This document shows, in pieces, positions 14,101 through 26,100 of a stretch of DNA of 64,000 nucleotides. Every line of letters starts with the position of its first letter. Within the stretch, counting starts at the first letter, position 1. Position numbers and translations under genes: made by a program. Where the stretch lies: positions 9,303,001 through 9,367,000 of the forward strand of contig JAZBRS010000013.1 of the NCBI GenBank assembly GCA_037176725.1. The letters run 5' to 3'. This stretch comes from Posidonia oceanica (Eukaryota > Streptophyta > Magnoliopsida > Alismatales > Posidoniaceae). The notes beneath the pieces were generated by a model that had not been told where the DNA came from, ran no database searches, and saw nothing but the letters and a program-made list of their open reading frames with translations.

Positions 14101-17100
14101 TTTTTGTGAAAATATCAATGAGTTGATCGGATGATGGTGTATAAGGAGTAGAAATGATCCCACTCATTACTGCATCTCTAACATAATGATAGTTCACCTC
14201 AATATACTTTGTTCACTCATGGAAGGTAGGATTATTAGCAATGTATATAGCAGTTTGCTTGTCACAATGCATGGACATAGGAAGTTGCACGGTGAAACCT
14301 AACTTGGTTAACAGAGATTTAAGTTTCTGCACTTGATCGAGACACTATATTCTATTTCTTGCTTCTCCAAGTGACGAGATTTCTTCCAATGTAAGTACAG
14401 TAGCTAGAAGTGGATTTTCGGTCCCTTTTGTCACCTACATAGCTTGAATCCGAGTAAAAGCCTTAATATAGAGGTGTCCACGTCTCTGGTAGATTAGGCC
14501 TTTGCCGGGTGTATTCTTTACATAAGCCAGCATGCGTAAAGCACCTTTTCAATGAACTAGTCTTCGTTCATGCATAAATTGACTCAACAATCTAACGATG
14601 TAGGAGATGTCTGGACATGTGACAGTCAAATAGATAAGTTTCCATATCATTTGCCTGTACCGCCCTACATCTTTAAATAGCTCAAAAGTGTTATCTCGAA
14701 AATCTAGACTGGTCAACTGGAATGCTCTCAGGCTTGCAGCTTAGAAGTCTGGATTCTTGGAGAAGATCAAGGGCATACTTCAAACAGAACCACTTTATCT
14801 CTGTTATAAGCAAATTCTATCCTAAGGAAGTATCAAGGTTTTCCCATATCTTTGGTGACAAAATGTCTCCTAAGATATTCGTTATTCTCATCAATCTCAT
14901 CTGTCACTGCCTGTCAGAAGGACATCATCAACATATATTGCAAGTATCACACAGTCATTATTGCCTTATTAGATAAATACTGAGTGATCTACTGCACAAC
15001 GTCAAAATCTAGATCCCATGACAATCCTGTTAAAATTTTCAAACCACTCTCTAGGACTTTGTTTTAGACCATAGATAGTTTTTTTGAAGTGGTAGATTTT
15101 GTTCTCCTCCTTGAGCAACATATCTTGGAGGTTGCTCCGTAAACACCTATTCTGCCAGATCATTATACAGAAATGCATTTTTGACATCCATGTAGTTCCC
15201 TGATTGATAGAGATAGATAGTAAGACTCGGATTGAGTTCAATCTCGCCACAGGAGAAAAGATCTCAACATAGTTGACACCAAAAGTTTACCTAAATTCCT
15301 TTGCAACTAGGTGCACTTTGTACCTATTAAGAGAGCCGTCTAGTTTATATTTGATGGTATAGACCTATCGACATTCAACAATTGTAGCATCAGTTGGAGG
15401 AGTAATCAGCTCCCAAGTGTTCTGTGATAGTAATGCCTGCATCTCCTCATCTATAGCAGGCTTCCAATGTGGTAATGTCGAAATCCAAATCCCATGACAA
15501 TCTTGTTAAAATTTTCAAACCACTCTCTAGGACTTTGTTTTAGGCCATAGATAGTTTTTTTGAAGTGGTGGATTTTATTCTCTTCCTTGAGCAACATATC
15601 CTAGAGGTTGCTCAATAAACACCTATTCTGCTAGATCATCATATAGAAATGCATTTTTGACATCCAGCAGATGTCGTTCCCATGCCTGATTGATAAAGAT
15701 AAACAGTAAGACTCGGATTGAGTTCAATCTCGCCACAGGAGAAAAGGTCTCAACATAATCGACTCCAAAAGTTTGCGTAAATTTCTTTGCAATCAGGTGC
15801 ACTTTGTACCTATTAAGAGAGCCGTCTGGTTTATATTTGATGGTATAGACCTATCGACATTCAACAACTGTAGCATCAGTTGGAGGAGTAATCAACTCCT
15901 AAGTGTTCCGTGATAGTAATGTCTGCATCTTCTCATTCATAGCAGCTTTCCAATATGGTAATGTCATAGCCTCTGTGTAGTTCCTAGGAATAGACTAAGA
16001 GGAAATGGACAAGGCAAATCTACGAAATACAAGGTGAAGACGATCATATGAAATAAAATGTGAAATAGGATGAGTAGTAACAAATCGTTTACCTTTATGG
16101 AGAGCAATAGGAAGAAGAACCTAGATTCACTGGTGTAGGAGTTGCATTGGCTTGAGTCTAAATCGGTAGCCGTTCTCGAAGGCAATGAGTGTATACCTGC
16201 AAAGGGGGAGTAGGAGCTATGGAAGCACCAGAGATACCCTCAATGACAGAACTCTCAACAGGAGTGGGAAGAGGAACGATAACTTGGACATCTGTTGGAG
16301 TAGTAGAGGCAAAATAAGGCATGGACTCAAAGAAGGTGACATCGGTAGAAGTGAAATATCGCCTAGTAGTTGGATCATAGCACCGATATTCCTCTTGAGT
16401 TCTAGAGTACTCTACAAAAACACACTTGATAGAACGAGAGGATAGTTTATCTAGGCTAGGAGATAAATCCTACACAAAATAAATACACCCAAAGACTCTA
16501 GGGAGTAAGTGAAAAAAAAGGAAGGCGCAACTTCTGAAAGGGAATGTCACCATGAAGGGCAGTTGAGGGCCATTCTATTGATGAGATAGGAGGCAGTCAA
16601 GATCGTATAAGACCAAAGGTATTTAAGAACCTTCATTTGTTGCATGAGAGTACAAGTGACATTAAGGATATATTTGTATTTTCGTTTAGCAATACTATTT
16701 TGTTGAGAGGTGAGGGGACAAGATGTTTGATGCAATATTCCCAAGGAAGCACAAAAATTAGCATTATCATTTTAGACAAATCCATAGCATTATCAGTTTG
16801 AAACAATCGTGTAGAAGTAGCAAATTGGGTTTTTATTTCAACAAAATTTTTTCGAACAACAGCAGGCACATGTGCTCTGTCTTTAAGCAAATACGTCTAG
16901 GAGACTCTAGAAAACTCATCTGTAAACACAATATAGTACCTATGACCTGACATAGAAGACATACGACATGGACTCCGGATATCTAAGTGGATCAACTTAA
17001 AAGGACCATGACTCATAGAACTCAATCGACTAGGGTAGGTAGTCATAGTTATCACGGCACCACGGCGGTGAATTTAGGCGCCTGGACGCCTAGGCGGTAA

Positions 17101-20100
17101 TTTTTCTGATATTTTTACATGTTTATCAATTTTTTATATGTTTATAAATATATGTATAATGCATTAATAAATTGATATGCCACTTTCAAAAATTAACAAT
17201 AACAATCTTAATATAAATAAAATGTTAACAATAACAATAAGTTAATGCTTGATAACAAAAAAAAAGTACAAAACGATCATTATTCTTCTTCATCATTATC
17301 AAAGCCCTTAAGTTGTCCTCCAAACTCAAGATTTTCATCATCCTCTTCTTCTTTGTAGGATTCTTCTTCTTCATCCTTCTCTTCCTCTTGAAATTCTTCA
17401 TCCTCATCAACTTTCACAGGTTCTTTGCTTTTCCTTGAATATGTTTTCACACTTGTTCCGCGTCCACGTGCACGAGGTTGCCCACGTCTATGACCACTCC
17501 TACAAGAACGTCCATGATCACGTATTGTTGGAGTTGAAGTGGGTCAGACCTGAGTGAGTCTTCTAGCACGACTGGCATGGAACTCCGAAGCTTCTATTGC
17601 CGCATCAACTTGTGCCTATGTGAGTCCTTCTTCGTACACAAACTCATTTGCAACTCCCGATATGCCCTAAGGGTATACATGGGTCCGGGTTGACTTGAAA
17701 ATCGAATCCAAACTTTCTTGGTTGGGTTTGGGTTTCAGGCATGGGTTACCCGACCCAAACCCGAAGGTATATATATATAATATTAATTATTTATATTTAT
17801 AAATACATATTATATGTATAATTAAGAAATATTAAGAGAGCAAAAATGATAGTTAATCAGCAGATATTAGGAGAAATAAAGTCAAATATAGATAAATTAT
17901 TCACTTTTAACAATAGTGCTCATGTTTGACCCACGTATTCATATTGTACATGCACTGTTGCTACATAGTTAATAGTGGCAAGCTATAGAAAAACATGCAC
18001 GTAAAGAAATAGCCATATTAATAAAGAACTGGAGATAATTTTTCTGTAGTGGTTACTATAATGAGTACATTTTGTAGTGATCTTTACATTAAGTTGTAAG
18101 TCACTCATTTTATCCAAAGGCTGTACCGGGAGTAATCAAATTTTCCTGTAATTAAAGATTAATGAATGGCCAATAGGTGTAAAATTCATGTGGTATAAAA
18201 CCCGAGAATCGATCCGACCCAACCCGAAGTTTGTAGGTCGAGTTGGGTCTGGACTGGGTATAGGTTGGGTATGGGTCTAAAATTATCCAACCCGAACAAT
18301 ATGGATTGGGTCGTGGGTTCACCCTTAACTCGATCCAACCTGACCCACGTACACCCTTAGTATGCCTATCATCTATTCACTGCTATAATTTAGTTGATCC
18401 ACACATGGATCAAAATCTTCATCATTATTGTATAGTCTTCTTGTTTGAAATCTTTCATAAAGACGCTTGTTGTAGTTGATAAAAACAAGTTTGTCTAACC
18501 TATCTTATTCCATGCGGTTCCTCTTTTTCGTGTGGATGTATTTACATAAGAGAGAAAAAAGATAAACGATTCAAAATTTCAAATAGGAAACATGTTAACA
18601 TTTTAAAAATTAGTGACAACTGACAAGTATTGATGTTTCTTAGTTCTTAGTTCTTAGTTCTTACAAATTCAAATGTGCTCCAATTTCTCTCACAATTAGA
18701 GGCGGTACAACAAGGACCTAGGATATGGATGGCAATCTTCTTAAGCAAAGGAGTGAGTATTCCATAAGAATCCCAGCAACTCACTACATGATCAAAGAAA
18801 CATGTTGTCAATTGTGAAACACTCAAACTCAAATATAACCAAGTCACATATCTTGAAAATTAAATTATGCAACAAAGTAAGAAATAAGAAAGTAAGAAAC
18901 ACTTACTTGGTTGTTGCAAGGCAATTGTATCCTTTGCCATTTCACTACCAAATCAGCCTCTTTTTTACTTGTAAGAATCAACACTCAACATGATTTCATT
19001 TTGTTCCTCCCGATCCTTGACCATTCGTTCCACGCATTCTTGAAATGCGACCTCATAGAAATCAGCAAGTGGGGAATTATTTTTCTCTCTTTCTTTGTAG
19101 TAGACCATGAGATTTAAAAATGCTCTAGCACCAAGTAGAGGACGATCATTAAAGTGCAGAGCCCAACGCTTCTCAATAATATGTAAAATAGGATTGTATT
19201 CCCTTTCATTATTGTCAAAATTATCTTTAATTGTTATTTTGGCATAACTGAATGCATATGATTGATAATCCATGACCGGCTTCTCATTACAATCAACCAA
19301 TCTTAACAAAACTACAAGGGGTTGAGAAGCTCTTAGGCAATCTTCCAAGATATTCCAAAAATCTGTAGAAAGCACTACATTCATGACTTGTGTGCCTTGA
19401 GTAATTTTCACGCAACTAGACTTGTTCCACATATCTAATACAAAGAGCTATTTAAGGATACTCTTCATGTCATATATGCTCTGAAGTGTAAGATATGAAG
19501 TAGCAAATCTTGTAACACCACATCTAACAAATTCTTTTCCATTTGACTTTGCAGTGAATACTTCATGGAGACGAGTTTGAAGATAGATAAAGGATGTGAT
19601 CTTCCTTCTTATGACCATCACTTTCCTAAATTTTGGTAATTTTCCAATGTACTGCACAAAAAGTCCAAAATATTTTATTATTCTTCTCCATTAGCTTTTT
19701 CCCTGTAAGAACATAATTTGCTGCATTATCTATGCACACTTGCACCACATGCTCTTCAACTACACTGTTAGAATATGAACATCCAACTCAAAACCAATTG
19801 GCTATGAGTGGAGGGGTCCATTTATATATAACCACAAGTCTCAGTTCTTACTTTTTCAATGTGGGACTATTCCAACATTCTCCTTCACTTGTGGCCTATT
19901 TTAGGTCCAACAAGTGTTTCTTTTAAACGTAGGTGGATGTGTGTGGACTTGGGCCCGTTTAGGCCTCATTTGGCTCTGATACCATGTTAGAATATGGATA
20001 TCTAATTTAAAACCAATTGGCTATGAGTGGAAGGATCCATCTATATATAACCACAAGTCTCAGTCCTCACTTTTTCATTGTGGGACTATTCCAAGATACA

Positions 20101-23100
20101 CGAAAGATTGCATCCTCAAGAAGTCCCAACAAATAATCTATAGTCTTCTCGTGTCCTGAAGCATCAATAGAATATAAGTAGAAAGTACCCTTTGGACAAT
20201 TCCTTAAGAAGTTGATCAAACTCCTTGTCGTCATTATGTCTATCCATTAGACATGAGAGTAACACCATATTTTCCCAATGCACCTCGAACTCTCTTTTTA
20301 TTTCCACCACATCATTGAACTTCTTCTCCAATAGTGGCTTCCTTACTTGATGGGAGGAAGGTGGCCTATATGCTCTTCCATAGCGTCCAATGGCCTCACA
20401 GAGTACTTCAATTGCCAACTTGTTGACTATGTTGAAAGGCAATCCACACTCATATAGGACATCAACAAAGAATTCATCAACCTCCTCTTTTTCTTTGTTC
20501 TTGAACTAGTCCTCGATTACAATTTGTTGTTTGCCTTTTCGTTGCCTTTTTTCGACAACAAAGGTGCGAAGATTTTCCTACACAATACATCAAGAGGACC
20601 TACTTTCTTTCTAGTTGGGGCAGTTGACTTCGCAGTTCCGCTACTTGAAGACGCAATTACCTTCTTTTCCGGATGTGTAGCGGTAGACTTAATAGGCATA
20701 ATGTTGCTTCCATCACTTCCATCTGATGGAGCACCAAATGCAATGTTGGGCTTCCTTTTTTTTCCTCTGTTGAACCATTTCAGCATCTCATCTACAATGA
20801 TTGTTGTTGTCTTGGGACATTTACTAACATCAGGGAAGCTTCCAATCAAATGCTCCTTCTACCTTTTGATACCACATTTGGAAATCTTTCCACAAAGTGA
20901 GCATTGCACTATATTCTTGTCGTCAAGAGTTGACCACCATGCATACTTCCATCTCAGATCATCTTACTTAGCTCTCCTTGATTTATCACATGCTAAAATG
21001 AGATCAATACTAGGATGCAAAGTGAATGATGGTTCTTGTACTTCATTTCGTGGGAGTGTTCAAGGAGAGTTCTCTTCTTGTGACATCCTATGAATCATTT
21101 ATCGTAATAAATGGAAAACAAAGAAAATAAGTAAACAACAAGCTGTTTAGTGTCAATTGTCAACAATAATATTATTATCAAATATCAATCGGTAAGAACT
21201 TAAGATATTGAGAATTTGGCATATCATTCTGAATTTTGAAAAAAAAAGAACAAAAAACAAAAGTCCATGTCTAAAATCACATCAAAATCAATGAACATGA
21301 GCACAATCAAACAATACATCAAAAAATTGAAGAAAAAATGGAGAAACCACATAAAGATCAACATAAAAGACCACAACTAATAACTGAATTTTGAAAAAAT
21401 TAAACAACAAGCAAAAAATCACAAGAGTAATCATATAATAGTGAGCAAAAGATAGTAAAATCAAGTTGAACATGTATCACAAGATTTAATCAACACATAT
21501 GTCAATAATATGAACAAAAATCACAAAAACATCAAGATAAATGATAAAAACATGAGAAATTTCAATAAATACCTTTGAGAGTGAAGATGAAAGGAAGAAA
21601 AAGTGAGGAAGAGCTGCAGGAATGGCCGGAAGCTGCCGGAATCAATGTCGGAATGGTCGGACGTCGCTAGAATCAACGTCGGAATGGCCGGAAGCCGCCG
21701 GAATCAATGCTAAAAGGGCAAGAAGCCACCGAAGTCGCGGGAAGAATGGCCGGAAGTCGCCGGAATCAACGTAGGTAGGGCCGGAAGCCGCCGAAGTCGA
21801 CGCCGAAAGGGCCGAAAGCCGCTGGACGAATGGCTGGAAGCGGTCGAAGTCGTCGGAATCACTGCCTGACATTGCTACAGTGGTCGGCTGGTGGAAAAAG
21901 AAAGGAACCAGTCGTGGTTTAGCACAGTGGAGAAGAAAGAAGGAATAGATGGGTTTGTTCAACAGTTAGGGTTTTTTTTTTTAAATACATGGATCAAAAT
22001 ATAGATCCGTATCCAAATCCGAATCTGGTACACACGCCTAGGCGCCCACCAGAACACCGGAACTGTCGGAAGACCTGTTTTGGTCCAACGTCCCCTCGCA
22101 TGGACTCTCCGGAGAACCATGGCACCTTGGCTAAGCCTGTAGGTAGCATGTTGATGTTTACCCAGCTAATAAAATTTACACTCAAAGGTTCCACAATCAT
22201 CCAAGGTAAAGCTTACTGAAGCTTTCAAAGCTAAGGATGACCAAGACGAAAGTGCCACAGAAGAGATGACTCCAGAGTAGAAGTGGATGAGATGAGTCCT
22301 CTGAGAACATTCCACGTTCATAACCCAAACCAATCCTTTTATCCGTCTGCAGATATTGAAAAGTACAGTAATATGGGAAAATGTCACAGAGCAATTTAAG
22401 GACTTTGTGATTTTGCTAATAAAAAATAAGTTAACAGGAAAGTTAGGTGCATAAAGAATGTTAGCAAGGTTCAGAGAAGTAAAGGCTTGAACAACTCCTT
22501 TTCCAAGAACAAAACAAACATCTGCTATAGACACTGAAGGAGTCGAGGATGTACTAGAAAGGGAAACAAAAAGGTCTCGAGTACCTATCATATGAGTGGA
22601 AGCACTTGAATCCCAAGAACAGTCCATAGAGGCTAGAAAAGTACCAGTACGTGATGTAGTTGCACGGGAAGCCATGAATGAAGTCTGACTTCCCTAAAGC
22701 TATAGGTAACAGTCATACTCAGTCTGAGACATGCATGCGGTTCCAGAGGAGTTGTTTACAAGAGTCACAACATTTTAAGCCTATTCAGTTTGTTAAATTT
22801 GTCCCAGTATTTCTCAAAAATGTGTTTGGTACACCCACAATGATCATACTTGTGGTGCCTATGTTCTCCACCATGTCCTCCCTTTGAATCTCATCCTCGG
22901 CCACGTCCGTGGTCACGTCCACGACTATAATTGACCATAGCCTACTAATCAGTAAGGGAAGTAGGAGTCCTAGCAGAAATGCAGAGAACACGAGAAAACG
23001 TAGAGGACGAGGATGGGACAGTGTTGTGGATGTGGATTTGGGGTGTTGGATGAAGTAGTCGGCGACGCTTCCACGTTCGTCGTCTACTTGTTGTGATCGC

Positions 23101-26100
23101 CATTTGTCGATTCGCGGAGCTAGTTGGCAAGGTACCTGAGGGAGATGTGGATGATGTAGGTTGTCGGCTCACTAGATCAACGGCAGGATGTCATCCCGCG
23201 GCGTCTTCGTGCTAGAGAGCGTGTTCCTTTCTTTCAAAATAAACAGAATACATCTAGGTAAGTTCGGGTGTAGTAAACAGATCAGATAAATAAGAAATAA
23301 CATAAATAAATGAATCTAATACTAACTGGGGGTGGTTTCCCGCATGCATATGCTATGGATCCTAATTAAAGAATGCAAAATGAAAATAAAAGTAGATTGG
23401 AAGAAGATACTCTCTTCACTCTCGTGTTTTTATGGCGTGGAGTGAGGAAGTAGAGGCACGAACGGAGCTTCGGCTAAACTATGATCTCTGGGATCTCAAA
23501 AGAAAATGGGACAGAGTAGAGGGGCTATGGCTCTCTCTCTTAATCTAGGAAGACCTTTCTAACTCTCAGAAATATCTACAGGAACTCCTAATTCTCAAAA
23601 TTGCCTCCACTTGAGCTGTAGCTCTCGGAGCCTTTTTATAGAGGTATGGGGTTCGAATGGATAGGATCTAAGAATTTTCTAGAGACGAATCGCCTATTAG
23701 ACCGGCGATAAGCACAAATATCCCATTTTAATGACATGGAAGTCTGCAGATCGGAAAACAGAATGTGCCACGTCAGCAAGTCGCCGTTTCGTCTGGCGCT
23801 GAGCTATGACGTGGAGGATCAGATTAAAATGGAATAGAAAAGTCCACGTCATCAAGTCGCCGCTAAAGGTGGCGCCTACCTGAGATATTTTATTTTTAAT
23901 GACGTGGAGGATAATATATTAAAATATCCACAGAGACTAGTTGCCCTTATAGCGGTACCTATCTCCTAGAATATTCCAAACTTAATTTTAAATGTGATTT
24001 TGAGTTTTAAATGATATATGGCACATTAAAAACGTGTTAAAAATCAGGTTAAAGTCTGGTTGTTACCCAATCTAGGATTTTCTAAAATCTTCGTTAATAT
24101 GATATACGTAATATACCTATATATTTAATGTGCTAGAAAATTGTAGAAATATCAATAATTATGGAAAAATTGTTATAATAGTTTATAAATATCCTATATA
24201 TTATATTAATGCCCAGAATGACAAAATATGCTGAGAGAGAGTGGCAGGATGCAAGTCGTCAGGCAATATGGCGACATCACAGACTAGTTGCCTGTTGAGA
24301 TGGCGACTAGCTGTGTCGCCGCTCATAGAGACAATGAGTTAGTCTTTTTTGCATTTTTAGCCCTGTCTTTTATATTAATCCAGAGAAACATGTTAAAAGT
24401 CCGGAAAACTTCAGAAATTCAATGAAATCGTGAAAAAATCTTCTTTAACATTAAGATACTCAAATCTGCAACTAATTTGAGTGCAATGAAAGTATTAACT
24501 CTGTCACAGTTAATAAACTCTTATTAAATAATGTTAAAGGGACTCAAATTTGCCACTAGTTTGAGTAGAATAAGGACGTTGGTTGTGCCACAGCTAACAG
24601 ACTTATACTGAGAAAAAGTATTCAAGACACTCAAACCTGCTACTAGTTTGAGCGTGTTAGTCCTGCCAGAGCCAACGACCTTGAATCAGATGTTTTTAAT
24701 TAAATCTTGGAAAATCTAGAAAATATGTTATTAGTCCTTAGTTATGTGATTTAGGACGCCTCAAGGGTTTCCTATCCTTAATAGACTCTTAGAAACGCGA
24801 AAATAGGATATCTACAGATACTCCTCTTTGGAGTTAATCTTGGAACAAGATCGGCTCCAAGGTAAGAATGATGTCCTATTGAGAATTTCCTGAAGAGGGG
24901 AGCTCTGTCTCAGACAATCCACCGTTAGGATAACTAACTTAAAAGAAAAGACAAAAAAGAAAGGGTGAACTAATTCAATTTCAGGAGCTTGTTACATAGC
25001 CGAATGGTTCGATTAAATGTCGTCATATTGAAGGCTCACGCATGAAGGGGTCAAACTGGTTTCGGAGCTATGTGTCGCATCTGGTGTCGAGACTATGTCA
25101 ACCATGTCGAGATATACTTCAACGGGGCAAAAACTAAGGAGGAGATCGTGGAGATTTACCCTATCGCGGATCGAAAGGAAGTGCTCTTTTGACATCATGT
25201 TTGAGATTTTACTCAGATTGGAATGATAAAAAGATAGATATGAATTGAGTTGATTTTGGGAGGATCACATATTCCAAGGGTTTCTAACATTCTTGACGAA
25301 CATTGCTCCATTCGTGGTCCACTTCCAATGATATGAGAAATAATGCATGAATGCATGATTCAAGCAAACAATGCTAATGTAAGGTCAACATACAATGCAA
25401 TGAATGGTCCATATACTAGGTTAGGCCGGTGGGGTACAGTTGGTTCCAAACCATATGGACATATGTAAAATGCATTAATGCAATTCGTTGTGGTCAAGTG
25501 TTTTTTGTCTTCGAGTGTGATCAGCATTCTCGGGAAAGAACCGTCGTCCCATAACTCGATTTGGCAAGTAAAGAGATTCCATGAATAGAGAACTGGGTGA
25601 GGAAGTGAACCTTTTCTTTGCCAAATCGGGGTTTGTCTTTTAGTCGAAGTGTATGTGCATTCGTACACCATATGAGCCCCCAAGGCGTGGGCCCATTCTT
25701 CATATTGTAAGATTTGCACCTGCACACTTAATAACACACGTTAGTAATCACAGGTGGACATTTCCCAGTTCCTGGGGAAATTAACTAAGTTATACTTGCA
25801 CAGGAAATAAAGTAGTCAATTAATCAACATTACTTGCTTTTTTTTTATATACTTGGGAACTAGGTGGAGGGAATTAGTCTTGGTCTCAGATGAGAGATGG
25901 AAAATCGAAGCCCAGTAGACGTTGATTATGAGCCATCCGTAGTTGCTCTAAAGATCATTGTAGATGCAATTTCTTTGTTGAGAAAACGCACTCAAGCCAT
26001 GAGACATGCTTAAGTAGGACGCTATCTCCAAATTCGAGGTGGGTCGATTGTTGCATCATTGGCCAGACTGATTCTAGTTTTCCTACTTACTAAGTTTTCA

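Larger units (their letters stand above)
17270..21090 (-). pseudogene. hAT transposase pseudogene
   Basis: Minus-strand order: start near 21088 (MIHRMSQEE), a BED-type zinc-finger region at about 20960-20870 (W...[11 protein letters not shown]), a Lys-rich linker, DUF659-type segments ([28 protein letters not shown] at 20442-20360; [17 protein letters not shown] at about 19520-19470), the catalytic-core tail ([29 protein letters not shown] near 19190-19100), then the dimerisation motif [13 protein letters not shown] at about 18710-18670. An acidic Asp/Glu tail follows at about 17400-17280. Early stops, frameshifts and two insertions make it non-functional. Family assignment rests on these motifs. 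Confidence 0.85.
17043..22138 (-). mobile_element. hAT DNA transposon nested in the Copia element
   Basis: It is flanked by an exact 8-bp target duplication GTAGGTAG (17035-17042 and 22139-22146), the hAT signature. The ends are degenerate inverted repeats (left TTATCACGGCACCACGG; right, inverted, TTAGCCAAGGTGCCATGG) followed by GCGCCTAGGCG motifs. A minus-strand transposase pseudogene fills the middle. The Copia frame continues from one flank to the other if the element and one TSD copy are ignored, which confirms the boundaries. It carries its own insertions at 17668-18359 and 19766-20096. A deleted relative lies at 51007-52951. Confidence 0.9.

Noticed and set aside
20524..21093. 189-residue + strand frame
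   Set aside because: It is antisense to the hAT transposase N-terminus and BED-finger region and has no resemblance of its own.
23690..24320. CRISPR-like array of short repeats
   Set aside because: Units are inverted pairs with variable spacing in a plant LTR. There are no direct repeats with constant spacers and no cas genes.
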